Part shown: positions 10,141-19,587 of the stretch, one piece after another
Position numbering within the stretch: the first letter of the stretch is position 1
Layout: every line of letters starts with the position of its first letter
Made by a program: the position numbers and the translations under genes
Origin: Paracidovorax konjaci
GTDB taxonomy: Bacteria; Pseudomonadota; Gammaproteobacteria; Burkholderiales; Burkholderiaceae_C
Reading direction: 5' to 3'
DNA length: 64,000 bases
Assembly (NCBI RefSeq): GCF_900112675.1
Contig: NZ_FOMQ01000001.1
Span: forward strand, 124,001-188,000
Notes under the pieces: generated by a model
The model's database searches: none
What the model was told of the DNA's origin: nothing
What the model saw: the letters and a program-made list of their open reading frames with translations, nothing else

Positions 10141-10887
10141 ATGCTGCTCATCCCCGCCATCGACCTCAAGGACGGACACTGCGTGCGCCTCAAGCAAGGT
10201 GACATGGATCAATCCACCACCTTCGGCGAAGACCCCGCAGCCATGGCGCGCAAATGGGTGGATGCCGGCGCGCGCCGGCTGCACCTCGTGGACCTGAACG
10301 GCGCCTTCGCCGGCACGCCCAAGAACTACACCGCCATCAAGGCCATCCTGAAGGAAGTGGGCAGCGACCTGCCCGTGCAGCTCGGCGGCGGCATCCGCGA
10401 CCTCGACACCATCGAAAAATACATCGACGGCGGCCTGCGCTACGTGATCATCGGCACGGCCGCCGTGAAGAACCCGGGCTTCCTCAAGGACGCCTGCAGC
10501 GCCTTCGGCGGCCACATCATCGTGGGCCTGGACGCGAAGGACGGCAAGGTCGCCACGGACGGCTGGAGCAAGCTCACCGGGCACGAGGTCGTCGATCTGG
10601 CCAAGAAGTTCGAGGACTGGGGCGTCGAGTCCATCATCTACACCGACATCGGCCGCGACGGCATGTTGTCGGGCATCAACATCGATGCCACGGTGAAGCT
10701 GGCGCAGGCCCTCACGATCCCCGTCATCGCCTCGGGCGGGCTGGCCGGCATGGCCGACATCGAGCAGCTCTGCGCGGTGGAGGGCGAGGGCGTCGAAGGC
10801 GTGATCTGCGGCCGGGCGATCTACTCGGGCGATCTCGATTTCGCGGCGGCGCAGAGCCGCGCGGACGCGCTGGGCGGCGCGGCCTGA
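10141..10887 (+). CDS. hisA: Phosphoribosylformimino-5-aminoimidazole carboxamide ribotide isomerase
   Basis: HisA is a (beta/alpha)8 barrel isomerase acting before HisF/HisH. The 248-residue sequence has '[20 protein letters not shown]' with the catalytic Asp, '[14 protein letters not shown]', '[14 protein letters not shown]' with the second catalytic Asp, and '[13 protein letters not shown]'. In many relatives hisF follows directly. Here the next his gene is 19.4 kb away, beyond the pel locus. Confidence 0.96.
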   Translation: MLLIPAIDLKDGHCVRLKQGDMDQSTTFGEDPAAMARKWVDAGARRLHLVDLNGAFAGTPKNYTAIKAILKEVGSDLPVQLGGGIRDLDTIEKYIDGGLRYVIIGTAAVKNPGFLKDACSAFGGHIIVGLDAKDGKVATDGWSKLTGHEVVDLAKKFEDWGVESIIYTDIGRDGMLSGINIDATVKLAQALTIPVIASGGLAGMADIEQLCAVEGEGVEGVICGRAIYSGDLDFAAAQSRADALGGAA

Positions 10888-11040
10888 CACCGGGCTGGGC
10901 CTGCCGGAAGGTCCTGCAACGCCGCTGAGCGGGTTCCCAGGCCGGCTGCCACGCGCTTGGCGCAGAGGATGCGGGCAGAGGTCCTGTGCCTCCCTGCCCG
11001 TCGCCCCCCGTTCCCCGTTCCCCGTTTCCCTGTCTGTCGT

Positions 11041-12246
11041 TCAGCAGCCGGTCGGCGTGCGCCCCTGGTTCACAGCCGCCACGGTCTGCAGCAGGGCCGT
11101 CCAGTACGACGGCAGCGAGGACCACGGGTTGCCGATGTCGCGCACGGGGTCGTATTCGAGATCGGTCATGTACACCGGGCCGGCGTTGTAGAGCGCCGTC
11201 GCGGCGGACTGCACGGCCTTCTGCATGTCGGAGCAGGTGGCGGTGTTGTGCACCAGCGAACTCAGGCGGCTGTTGGCCACGTTGTAGAGCCAGGGCGTGG
11301 TGCGTGGGTCGTACGTAGCGTAGGTGCTGTTGCGGCCCTCGAAGGAGACGAGCACGTCGGCCACGTCCGCATAGCCGGCTGCGGGCACCATGCCGGGGTT
11401 GCCGATCACGCGCAGGCTGGTGTCCCTGGCCTTGATGTAGGCGTAGATCTCGCGGTAGAAGTCCAGGCGGGAGGTTTCCGACGCCATCTCGTCGAGGAAG
11501 ATGCCGCTGACCGTGGCACGCCCGTAGGTGGCGAAGTAGGCGTCGATGTTGGCCTTGATCGAGGCGATCGAGCGCGATCCGGTGCCGTAGCCGGTGTAGA
11601 CGTATCCCACCACCTTGCCGCCCGCGCCGGTGAACTGGTTGAGCGCGCTGACGTAACTGGCCTCCGCCGCGTCGAACTCTCCGTTGTCGGGGTTCAGGAT
11701 GGCGGTGACCGATACGCCGGGATTGGCCGCCGCGCCGCTGGCCATGCGGGCCCATTCGGTGCCCGAGGACGGGTGGAAATACGCCGGCACCAGCACCTCC
11801 AGCGCGGCCGGGGCCGGGCGCAGGTAGATGACGCGGGTGGCCGTCGCCGTGGCGGTGGCCGACTGCGCGGTGACCGACACCGAGGCGCTCAGCTGCTGGC
11901 GGCCCGTGGCATTGCCCGTGAGCGTGACCGTCGCCACGCCGGCGCGCGTGGTGCCCGTGGCGGTGAAGGTGCCGGGCGAAGCCGCGAAGCTGACGGACGT
12001 GCCGTCCGCCGCGGCTGCGCCGTTCACGGTGACCTGGGCACTCACGGCCAGCGCAGCGCCCGCGTTGAATACGGCCTCGGCTTCCGGCCCGGTGAAGGAG
12101 ACGGCGACGCTGGTGGTCGTCGGCGTGGTCGGGGTGGTGGGCGTGGAGCCGTCCGTGGTGCCGCCGCCCCCTCCGCCGCCGCATGCGGCAATCAGTGCGG
12201 CCAGGGACAGGCTGCACCAGCGGGCGATGTGTCGGGTTCGGGACAT
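11041..12246 (-). CDS. Spherulin-4 family (GH135-like) lipoprotein, copy 1
   Basis: The 401-residue protein has a lipoprotein signal (lipobox 'LIAAC', Cys22), a Gly/Thr/Pro-rich tether, an Ig-like beta domain at about 45-140 and a spherulin-4-type TIM-barrel domain at about 147-395 ('LEVLVPAYFHPS', 'AILNPDNGEF', 'VVGYVYTGYG'). In fungal Sph3 (GH135) the catalytic residues are an adjacent Asp-Glu and a later Glu. Here the matching positions appear to be Asp252-Glu253 ('GIFLDEM') and Glu303 ('SFEGRN'). It lies 143 bp after its paralogue at the end of the pel operon. The prediction is an envelope-anchored hydrolase of alpha-1,4-galactosamine polymer. Family placement is fairly firm; the substrate is inferred. 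Confidence 0.75.
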   Translation of the reverse strand: MSRTRHIARWCSLSLAALIAACGGGGGGGTTDGSTPTTPTTPTTTSVAVSFTGPEAEAVFNAGAALAVSAQVTVNGAAAADGTSVSFAASPGTFTATGTTRAGVATVTLTGNATGRQQLSASVSVTAQSATATATATRVIYLRPAPAALEVLVPAYFHPSSGTEWARMASGAAANPGVSVTAILNPDNGEFDAAEASYVSALNQFTGAGGKVVGYVYTGYGTGSRSIASIKANIDAYFATYGRATVSGIFLDEMASETSRLDFYREIYAYIKARDTSLRVIGNPGMVPAAGYADVADVLVSFEGRNSTYATYDPRTTPWLYNVANSRLSSLVHNTATCSDMQKAVQSAATALYNAGPVYMTDLEYDPVRDIGNPWSSLPSYWTALLQTVAAVNQGRTPTGC

Positions 12247-12389
12247 GGCAGGTTCCTCGGAGGAGGGGTTGTGTGGGAAAGCCGCGATTGTCTTCGCGCC
12301 GCCGCAGAGAAAGGCGCTTTCGCGCCCGCCGGCTCTGTAAAGTTTAGACACATTTGGCCCGCCCGGCATGGCGGAGGCTGCGGGGCGGC

Positions 12390-13598
12390 TCAGCAGGCGG
12401 GCAGGTCGGCGCCGCGGTTCACGGCGTCGACGGTGCCGAGGAAGCGCAGCCAGTAGCCCGGCAGGGTGTCCCAGGGGTCGCCCTCGCCGGTGTCGGGATT
12501 GAAGCTGTCGTCCGTCACGTAGAGAGAGCCCGTGTTGTAGCGCGCCGTGGCGGCGGTGCGCACGGCCTGCTGCATGGTGGCGCAGTCGGGCGCGTTGTGC
12601 AGCAGGGCGCTCTGCCGGGTGTTGGCCGTGCGGTAGAGCCAGCCGCCGCTGGCGCGCGGGTCGTAGCTGTCGAACTCCTTTGCGCGGTTCTCGAAGTTCA
12701 CCAGGGTGTCGGCCGCGTCCAGGTAGGCGGCATTGGAGAGGGTGCCCGGGTTGCCCACCACGCGCAGGCTGGCGTCCTTGCCCTTGATGTAGCCGTACAG
12801 GTCGCGGTAGTAGGCCAGCCGCTTGGCCTCGGTGGACATCTCGTCGATGAAGATGCCGCTGATCAGCCCGCGGCCGTAGAGGCTCAGGTAGCTGTCGATG
12901 TTGCGTTTCACGGTGCTGGCCGAGCGCGACCCGTAGCGCGTGTAGACATAACCCAGGAGCTTGCCGCCTGACTGCACGAACGTGGTGGCGGCCGCGGTGA
13001 ATTCGGGGTTCGCGCGGGTGAACACGCCATTGTTGGGGTTCAGGATGGCGGTGACCGCCACCGAAGGGTAGGCCCGCGTGCCGGCGCTCAGCGCACCCCA
13101 GGGCGAATCGCTGGAGGGGTAGAAATAGGCGGGCACCAGCACTTCGAGCGGTGCGGGCGCGGGCCGCGCATAGAGCGTGCGCGAGGCGCTGGCCGCCACG
13201 CCTGCCACCCCTTCGACCGAAACCGAGGCCGCGAGCGCCTGCGGCCCGGGCGTGGTGGCCATGAACGTGGCCGAGGCCGTGCCGCCGCCGACGGTGGCGG
13301 CCGTGGGTGCGAAGCTGCCCGAGCCGGCCGAGAACACGACCGCCGCCCCATCGGGAAGCGATGGCACCGCCACCGACACGGCAAGGGCGGTGCCGAGGTC
13401 GAATACGTCGCCCTCCGCCGGGGCCGTGAATGCCAAGGCCGGCGCGGCGGCGGCCTGGGCGTCTGCGGCGGCCTTGGCGGCAGGGCCTGCGTCTGCGGGG
13501 CCGGAGCCCCCGCCGCCGCAGCCGGCCAGCAGCCAGAGGGCGGAAAGGGCGCAGCACTGCAACGCGCGGCGCATCGATGGGTGAATCGTCTGGTCCAT
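12390..13598 (-). CDS. Spherulin-4 family (GH135-like) lipoprotein, copy 2
   Basis: A 402-residue paralogue of the next gene with the same layout: lipobox 'LLAGC' (Cys27), Ala-rich tether, Ig-like domain (about 52-145) and spherulin-4 barrel (about 150-398). The putative catalytic set falls at the same positions: Asp252-Glu253 ('GIFIDEM') and Glu303 ('NFENRA'). The start at 13598 has a strong GGGGAGGGG ribosome site. It begins 51 bp after pelG on the same strand, so it is most likely co-transcribed with pel. The two copies differ mainly in the tether, the Ig-like part and the final 40 residues, so they may cut different forms of the polymer. Confidence 0.75.
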   Translation of the reverse strand: MDQTIHPSMRRALQCCALSALWLLAGCGGGGSGPADAGPAAKAAADAQAAAAPALAFTAPAEGDVFDLGTALAVSVAVPSLPDGAAVVFSAGSGSFAPTAATVGGGTASATFMATTPGPQALAASVSVEGVAGVAASASRTLYARPAPAPLEVLVPAYFYPSSDSPWGALSAGTRAYPSVAVTAILNPNNGVFTRANPEFTAAATTFVQSGGKLLGYVYTRYGSRSASTVKRNIDSYLSLYGRGLISGIFIDEMSTEAKRLAYYRDLYGYIKGKDASLRVVGNPGTLSNAAYLDAADTLVNFENRAKEFDSYDPRASGGWLYRTANTRQSALLHNAPDCATMQQAVRTAATARYNTGSLYVTDDSFNPDTGEGDPWDTLPGYWLRFLGTVDAVNRGADLPAC

Positions 13599-13649
13599 GG
13601 GCCCCTCCCCGGTAGTCGCTCTGGTGGGGCCATTGTGGCGCGGCGCCGG

Positions 13650-15023
13650 CTACTGCAGCATGAAAGTTTCGTATTCGAGCCGGTTCAATTGGCGCGACAA
13701 CAGGTACATGCCGGTGCACAGCGTGAGCAGCGTGGCCACCGCGAATCCGTAGCCGTACAGCGCCGCACCCGTGTGCAGCGTGAAGCCCGTCAGCAGCACG
13801 TTGAGCACCACGAACTGCACGCACAGCAGCAGCACGATCCGGCGCTGGTCCAGGTAGAAGAACACGTTCAGGATGGCCATGAGGCCCACCTGCAGGCCGG
13901 CGCCGATCACCTGCACGTGCAGCAGCGGCAGATAGAGGCGGGAAATGCCCAGCCCGCTCAGGATGGTGGGCCCGGCGACGAACGTGATCAGCACGGCCAG
14001 GGTCTGGATCTTCGCGATCTCGCCCAGCCCCTGCTGGATCGAATAGACCATTTCATCGCGCATCGCCTCGATGTATTCGAGCGATCCGCCGCTGCGCACG
14101 GCGTCGTAGAACTTGTCGTAGTACTCGACGAAGTCGGTCTCGATGCGGACCAGGAACACCGCCATCCCGGGAATGATGGACAGGTAGGCCAGGAACACCG
14201 GCAGGTCGTAGATCAGCGAGGCGCGCAGCCCCCCGATGATGGGCTCCGACGTGGGCGGGAAGTACCAGAACATGAACTTGTCCACCCAGATGCCGAAGTT
14301 GTATAGGAACCCGATCGCCACCAGGGACGGGTAGAGCAGCTTCGCATCGGCGAAATCGAAGGCGATGATCCGGCCGCGCGGGTTGAACTCCCGCACCACC
14401 AGCAGCCACATGCCGGCCAGCAGCAGGTAATTGCCCAGCACGAACCCCGCGAGCAGGCCCTCCAGGCCCCAGGGGCGCATCAGCAGCGAGCTGACCACGA
14501 TGACCCCGTACGAGATGCCGAAAAGCGCCACGATGGCCTTGTAGCGCTTCATGCCCGAGAGCAGCACCGTGAGCACCCACACATCGCACATGAGCGTGAA
14601 GCCCGCCAGCATCAGCATGCGGTAGACCAGCCCCAGTTGGGGCAGCAGGAAGAAGAGCGCCAGCGATCCGAGACCCGCCGCGACGACGGTGGTGACCAGC
14701 ATCAGCCCGTGCAGGTTCGGCAGGATCGCGTCTTTGCGTTTCTCGAAGAGCCGGTCCGACACGAAGCGCGTGAACGCCAGCTGCACGAGGCCCGTGAGGA
14801 TGAGGCTCCCGGCCACCATGTAGGTGACCGAGGTCTGGAACTGCGTGACCAGCACGCCCGGCACCACCACGCTCGCGCTGAAGATACCGATGAGCAGGAT
14901 GCCCACGATCGAAAACACCCAGGGCCCCGAGCCGATCACGCCGGCGTAGGCGTAGGCCTGCACGAGGCCCACCAGGGTGTTCTTGCGCAGCATGCGCCGC
15001 AGCTCGAATCCAATGCCGGCCAT
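13650..15023 (-). CDS. pelG: Pel polysaccharide inner-membrane transporter PelG
   Basis: PelG is the MATE/Wzx-like integral membrane protein that works with PelD, PelE and PelF to synthesise and export Pel across the inner membrane. The 457-residue protein begins 'MAGIGFELRRMLRKNT', typical of PelG, and has about 12 hydrophobic segments. A cytosolic stretch 'RIETDFVEYYDKFYDAV' lies between segments. The start overlaps the pelF stop by one base (TGATG). The last gene of the canonical set, it is followed 51 bp later by the spherulin-4 genes. Confidence 0.95.
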   Translation of the reverse strand: MAGIGFELRRMLRKNTLVGLVQAYAYAGVIGSGPWVFSIVGILLIGIFSASVVVPGVLVTQFQTSVTYMVAGSLILTGLVQLAFTRFVSDRLFEKRKDAILPNLHGLMLVTTVVAAGLGSLALFFLLPQLGLVYRMLMLAGFTLMCDVWVLTVLLSGMKRYKAIVALFGISYGVIVVSSLLMRPWGLEGLLAGFVLGNYLLLAGMWLLVVREFNPRGRIIAFDFADAKLLYPSLVAIGFLYNFGIWVDKFMFWYFPPTSEPIIGGLRASLIYDLPVFLAYLSIIPGMAVFLVRIETDFVEYYDKFYDAVRSGGSLEYIEAMRDEMVYSIQQGLGEIAKIQTLAVLITFVAGPTILSGLGISRLYLPLLHVQVIGAGLQVGLMAILNVFFYLDQRRIVLLLCVQFVVLNVLLTGFTLHTGAALYGYGFAVATLLTLCTGMYLLSRQLNRLEYETFMLQ

Positions 15024-16561
15024 CAGCGGGGGCCCTCCGTCTGCTGGAACGCGTGTTCGTACACGCGGCGGTAGCGGTCGAACATGAGCGTGTCGGTGTA
15101 ATAGCGCTCCACGCGCGCCACGGCGGCGCGGCTGGCGTCCTGCCAGGCGGCCGCGTCGTTGATGAGCGAGAGCGAGGCGTCCGCGAGCTGCTGCGGGTCG
15201 GCGATGGGCACCACCTTGCCGGAGGCGCCGAGCGCGCGGTCTTCTTCGTCCAGCCCTTCGATGAGCTGTCGGCACGAGCCCACGTCGGTCGAGACGGCCG
15301 GCACGCCCGCTGCATAGCCTTCCAGCAGCACGAGCGGCAGGGCCTCGCTGATCGACGAGAGGATGATGAGGCCGATGCGCGGCATGAGGTCTTCCACTTT
15401 CTGGAAGCCGAGGAAGCGCACGTTGTTCTCCAGGCCCAGGCTGCGCACGAGGTTCTCGCATTCCTGCGCGTAGGCCGGGTCTTCCTCGGTGGGGCCGGCG
15501 ATCCAACCCTCGGCATCGGGGCGCTGGTTCACCACGCGGCGCATCGCGCGGATGAAGGTCTTGATGTCCTTGATGGGCACCACCCGGCCGATCAGGCAGA
15601 GGATGGGCGGCACCTCGGCGGGCCGTTGCGCGCGCAGCGGCGCGAAGCGCGCGAGCTTGATGCCGTTGGGGATGTTGAAGGTGCGCTCGGCCGGCGCGCC
15701 ATCGGCCACCTGCCGCAGCCGGTTGGCCTCGTAGAGCGCGATGATCGGGTCCGCGGCCGCATAGCAGTAGTAGCCCAGCCACTCGAAGAACTGGATCCAC
15801 ATCTGCCGGAAGTACGACAGCTCGGTGGGGTCGCGCTGGAAGATGTTGCGGTTGTCGCGGATCCACTCGCTCTTGAACAGGTCGATCTTGCGTTCCTTCG
15901 TGTAGATGCCGTGCTCCGAGAGGATGAGCGGCACGCTGCGCATCTGCTGCACCAGCCCGCCCAGGTAGCCGGCATAGCCGGTGGAGGCGCAGTGCACCAT
16001 GCGCACGCGCAGCATGCTCTTGGCGACGCGCGCGAGCATCCAGAGCGGCTGGTACATGATGCGCACGGTCCAGAAGTAGTCCACGAACGACGGATCGGTG
16101 CAGTGCTCGCGGTAGCTCTGGCAGATGATCTCCCACGCCCGCTCGCTGTAGAGGAAATCCTCCAGCGGCAGGCGCCCGCCGGGCTGCATCTCCAGGCTGA
16201 TCCGCTGGAAGGCCGCGATGGCCTCGGGGCTGCGGTTGCCGATGCGGAATGAATCGACCAGCGTGCGCACCATCTCGAGCGCCGCGCGGTCACCCTTGCG
16301 CCGCGCAGGCATCGACCGCACGCCGAGGTGGCCGTAGAGGTAGTGCTCCTCGAAATGCACCACGTTGGGCGGCAGCTCGTACTTGAAGCCCGAATAGTCC
16401 TCGCGCCGGCTGCCCAGGAAGATGATGGCGAAGCGGTATTCGGGGTAGGCGCGGATGACCTGGTTGATCCAGCTCGACACGCCGCCGCTCACGTAGGGGA
16501 ACGTGCCTTCGAGCAGCAGAGCGATGTCGGCTTCCTGGGCCTGCGGACGGGCGTCGCTCAT
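15023..16561 (-). CDS. pelF: Pel glycosyltransferase PelF (GT4)
   Basis: PelF is the cytosolic glycosyltransferase thought to polymerise UDP-GalNAc (and possibly UDP-GlcNAc) into Pel. The 512-residue product shows the GT4 start 'EGTFPYVSGGVSSWINQ', 'LSEHGIYTKERKID' in the acceptor domain, 'IGRVVPIKDIKTFIRAM' at the linker to the donor domain, and the EX7E motif in 'SEALPLVLLEG'. The ATG at 16561 was chosen because it overlaps the pelE stop (ATGA) and gives the normal N-terminus. Confidence 0.95.
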   Translation of the reverse strand: MSDARPQAQEADIALLLEGTFPYVSGGVSSWINQVIRAYPEYRFAIIFLGSRREDYSGFKYELPPNVVHFEEHYLYGHLGVRSMPARRKGDRAALEMVRTLVDSFRIGNRSPEAIAAFQRISLEMQPGGRLPLEDFLYSERAWEIICQSYREHCTDPSFVDYFWTVRIMYQPLWMLARVAKSMLRVRMVHCASTGYAGYLGGLVQQMRSVPLILSEHGIYTKERKIDLFKSEWIRDNRNIFQRDPTELSYFRQMWIQFFEWLGYYCYAAADPIIALYEANRLRQVADGAPAERTFNIPNGIKLARFAPLRAQRPAEVPPILCLIGRVVPIKDIKTFIRAMRRVVNQRPDAEGWIAGPTEEDPAYAQECENLVRSLGLENNVRFLGFQKVEDLMPRIGLIILSSISEALPLVLLEGYAAGVPAVSTDVGSCRQLIEGLDEEDRALGASGKVVPIADPQQLADASLSLINDAAAWQDASRAAVARVERYYTDTLMFDRYRRVYEHAFQQTEGPR

Positions 16562-17571
16562 CGGGCGTTCCAGTAGTCGAGCACCGGGCGCAGGCGTGGC
16601 AGGGCACGCCATTGGCCCAGCTCCTGCAGCAGCGCGCGCGCCTGCTCGAAGTCCTTGCGCTCGAAGCACAGTTCGGCCTGGTAGGGCAGCACGCGCGTGG
16701 CCGGCAGGCCCAGCTGGCGTGCGCGGGCATAGGCTTCGCCGGCTTCGGCGATCTGGCCCTGGGCATGCAGCAGGCGGCCGCGGCGCAGGTTGAGCTGCGC
16801 GTTGCCGGGCTCGTGCCCCAGCACCCTCTCGCAGTAGCGCAGCGATTCATGGATGGCGTGGGTGCGCAGATCGCCTTGCACGAGTTCCTGGTAGACCAGC
16901 TCCCAGTAGAGGTCGGAGAGCCGGTGGGCGGACTCCAGCGTCCGGGGGCCGGGCGTGGTGCCTTCTTCGGCCTCGGCACGGCGCAGCGCATCCAGCTCGC
17001 TGTCGATGGTACGGTTGATGCGTTTTTCCAGCGTGTCGAGCATGCCGTAGGCCAGCAGCCGCAGGTCTTCGCTCGGGTCGCTCAGCACGCTGCGCAGCAG
17101 CGGCGACGCGATGCGGCCCGACACGTGCTGCAGCGCCACCATGGCGCGCATGCGGGTCTGCATGGGGGCCTGGGCGTTGCCCAGGAAGGACCGCAGGCCG
17201 GCCTGGCGGAAGCTGGCCTGCATGCGCTGGTGCAGGTCGAATTCCGGCAGCTGCAGCGACTCGAAATCGTCCTGCCCCGTGGGCGATCGGTAGAGGCGCA
17301 GCACCACCACGGCCACCCCCACGCCCACGAAGCCGACGATGGGAACGGCATAGCTGAAGGCGGCCATGAGCCCCAGGATCGGCAGGCGCGGACGGGCCTG
17401 CTCGCCCGACAGCAGCGGCAGCAGGCACAGCGACAGCATCGCGCAGGCCAGCAGGTGCGCGAGCAGGTAGCTGGCCAGCGCGGCATCCGAGCGCCCCTGC
17501 AGCAGCACGGGCCCGCTCCACGCGCTGATTTCGAGCAGCAGTGCCGAGATGCCGAACTTCAGGTTAAGCAT
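16558..17571 (-). CDS. pelE: Pel inner-membrane protein PelE
   Basis: PelE is a membrane protein with cytosolic TPR-like helices that joins PelD and PelG in the inner-membrane synthase complex. The 337 residues hold two N-terminal membrane hairpin segments (about 25-60 and 65-95), then a helical cytosolic part with repeats in the final third ('LNLRRGRLLHAQGQIAEAGEAYARA'). Identity rests mainly on position between pelD and pelF together with this topology. The gene overlaps pelD by 8 bp and pelF by 4 bp. Confidence 0.9.
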   Translation of the reverse strand: MLNLKFGISALLLEISAWSGPVLLQGRSDAALASYLLAHLLACAMLSLCLLPLLSGEQARPRLPILGLMAAFSYAVPIVGFVGVGVAVVVLRLYRSPTGQDDFESLQLPEFDLHQRMQASFRQAGLRSFLGNAQAPMQTRMRAMVALQHVSGRIASPLLRSVLSDPSEDLRLLAYGMLDTLEKRINRTIDSELDALRRAEAEEGTTPGPRTLESAHRLSDLYWELVYQELVQGDLRTHAIHESLRYCERVLGHEPGNAQLNLRRGRLLHAQGQIAEAGEAYARARQLGLPATRVLPYQAELCFERKDFEQARALLQELGQWRALPRLRPVLDYWNAR

Positions 17572-18982
17572 GGGCGATCCTGTGCAGTTGCTCCAGCACC
17601 GCGAGCGGCGCGCCTTCGAGCGGCACCACGTGCGGGAAGATGCCGGATTCCGCCAGCGGCTGGCCGCTCTTTTGCTGCGACCAGTTCTCCAGCCGGTTGA
17701 TGTAGCCCTCGGCCGTGGCGAGGTCGCCCAGCGGCATGAGCAGCGCCAGCACCTGGCGCTCGGCGCCGGCGATCAGCCAGCTTTCGTCGAGTTCGCGCTT
17801 CAGGCGCTCGATCTGCGCGGGCAGGCCGCGTTCGATCGCGCGCGGCAGGAATTCCAGCGCCACGACGATGCTCGGCACGCGGGTGGTGTCGCGCATATGC
17901 GAGAGGCGCTGCACTTCGAAGGCGAAGTCCGCCGGACAGTCGGCGATCCGCTCCACGATGGGGCGTGCCAGGGTCTGCATCGCCAGGCCGTCGGTGTAGT
18001 AGCCGAGCAGCAGGTTGATGGTCTGCAGGTTCTCGTCCTGCAGCGAGAAGAACGGCATGTCTTCGATGACCAGCAGGCCGTAGATCTCGCCGCCCAGGTC
18101 CAGCAGCGGCGCGACGGCGAGGTAGCGGGTCTGCTGCCGGTGTTCGAGCAACTGGCTGATGTGGCAGAGCTTGCGCGTCTCCAGCGCCTGCACCACCAGC
18201 GGGTCGCGCGTGTCGAGCAGTTCGGTGTTGCTGCCGATGCGCGCCACCGGTTCTGCCTGCACCTCGTCCTCGGTGGCGGCATGCAGCGCGGCCGACTCGA
18301 GCTGGCAGTACTGCGCCAGCAGGCGCAGCAGCGTCTGGGCGCCCTGGACGGGGTCGTGTTCCTGGCCGCCCACGCTCTGCAGCGTCGCGAGCGCGTCGCG
18401 CATCGACATGGGCCGGCCGATCAGTTCCTGCTCCAGCCGGTCGTGGGACAGGCGCAGCAGGTAGTACTGGCGGACCAGATGTTCGAGCCGCTGGTCCAGG
18501 TAGAGCTGCACGCTCTCGGCGCGCCGCGTGCGCGCCTGCCAGAGGCTGGAGAACTCGCCCACGAGCAGCACGAGGATCAGCCCTCCCAGGAAGAAGAGCT
18601 GCGGAAAGCGGTCGTAGTGCCCGAAGTTGATCAGCAGCCAGCCGGCCAGCAGCACGACGGCGCCGCCCAGCCCGGCCAGCGGGCCATACCGCAGCGCCAC
18701 GATCACGGGCGCCAGCCATGCCCACGGGAAATCGCCTTCGCTCCACAGCGGATCCTGCGGGTGCAGCAGCACGCCGAGCGCGAGCGCGATGCCCGGCAGC
18801 AGCAGCGTCTCCAGCAGCATGATGGCCGGGCGCGTGTCGGTGGCTGCGAGCTTGCCGAGCAGATGCTCGGGCAGAGGACGCAGGCTTTTCTTGCCCGTGG
18901 CCTGGGGGGCGCCGGCCGGCGCCGCACCGACCGCGCGGCGGCGGGGGGAGGAGGACGAGGGGGAGGAAGTCTCCGGAGGCAT
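17564..18982 (-). CDS. pelD: c-di-GMP receptor PelD
   Basis: PelD is the inner-membrane c-di-GMP sensor that switches on Pel synthesis after transcription. From the ATG at 18982 it has 472 residues: a variable N-terminus, four clustered membrane segments (about 55-145), a short coiled region, a GAF domain (about 200-335) and a degenerate GGDEF domain to the end with no GGDEF motif. An RxxD sequence ('ERIADCP', about residues 345-348) is a candidate for the inhibitory-site motif that binds c-di-GMP in Pseudomonas PelD, but I could not align it securely. An alternative GTG start at 19000 would overlap pelC by 11 bp. Confidence 0.92.
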   Translation of the reverse strand: MPPETSSPSSSSPRRRAVGAAPAGAPQATGKKSLRPLPEHLLGKLAATDTRPAIMLLETLLLPGIALALGVLLHPQDPLWSEGDFPWAWLAPVIVALRYGPLAGLGGAVVLLAGWLLINFGHYDRFPQLFFLGGLILVLLVGEFSSLWQARTRRAESVQLYLDQRLEHLVRQYYLLRLSHDRLEQELIGRPMSMRDALATLQSVGGQEHDPVQGAQTLLRLLAQYCQLESAALHAATEDEVQAEPVARIGSNTELLDTRDPLVVQALETRKLCHISQLLEHRQQTRYLAVAPLLDLGGEIYGLLVIEDMPFFSLQDENLQTINLLLGYYTDGLAMQTLARPIVERIADCPADFAFEVQRLSHMRDTTRVPSIVVALEFLPRAIERGLPAQIERLKRELDESWLIAGAERQVLALLMPLGDLATAEGYINRLENWSQQKSGQPLAESGIFPHVVPLEGAPLAVLEQLHRIAHA

Positions 18983-18989
18983 GGCTGCG

Positions 18990-19544
18990 TCAGCGTGCAC
19001 CGGACAGGCCGGAATCCAGCAGATTGCGGATCAGCTTCTGCGCCACGCCCGAGAGCGACTCGCGGCTCCAGCCGCTCTTGCCGCCCGCGCCGCTCCAGAG
19101 GGTGTCGCCGGTGGCGACATCGATGATCTGCAGGGTCACGCCCGCGGCGGGTTCGCCGTCCACGCCGACCTTGTAGCGCCATTCGTCCACCGCACCGGTC
19201 AGCGCGTACTTGGCCTGCTGCTCGCGTGCCCAGGCCAGCACCTCGTCCTGGCGCTTGGCATCGCCCGCGTCGAACAGGGCCTCCTGCTGCGTGCTCGTGG
19301 GGTAGCGCTGCACGCGGCCCACGCCGCGGGCCTGCAGCAGGGCCAGCGTGATGGCTTCCGCGCGGTTGCCGGCCAGCGGCGTTTCGGTGTGGTTGGCGAA
19401 GGGCAGCACCACCCAGGTGGCATTGCGCTCCAGCGGCGGCGGCGTGCCGCGGTCGATGGTGGAGCACGCCGCGAGCATCACCAGGATCAGGCCTCCGGCT
19501 GCGCAGGTGCGCAGGCGTTGCAGCAGGGTGCGTGGATGTTGCAT
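18990..19544 (-). CDS. pelC: Pel outer-membrane lipoprotein PelC
   Basis: PelC forms a dodecameric lipoprotein ring under the outer membrane that guides the cationic polymer to PelB. The 184-residue protein has a lipobox ('MLAACS') and then a compact alpha/beta domain with 'WVVLPFANHTETPLAG', 'YALTGAVDEWRY' and 'LQIIDVATGDTLWSG', matching the family. The ATG at 19544 has a GAGAGGA ribosome site; the longer open frame upstream is the antisense of pelB. It is 43 bp after pelB. Confidence 0.92.
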   Translation of the reverse strand: MQHPRTLLQRLRTCAAGGLILVMLAACSTIDRGTPPPLERNATWVVLPFANHTETPLAGNRAEAITLALLQARGVGRVQRYPTSTQQEALFDAGDAKRQDEVLAWAREQQAKYALTGAVDEWRYKVGVDGEPAAGVTLQIIDVATGDTLWSGAGGKSGWSRESLSGVAQKLIRNLLDSGLSGAR

Positions 19545-19587
19545 GGGGGAGTCCTCTCTTCTTTGAAAAAACGGTTCGGTGTTCGGA

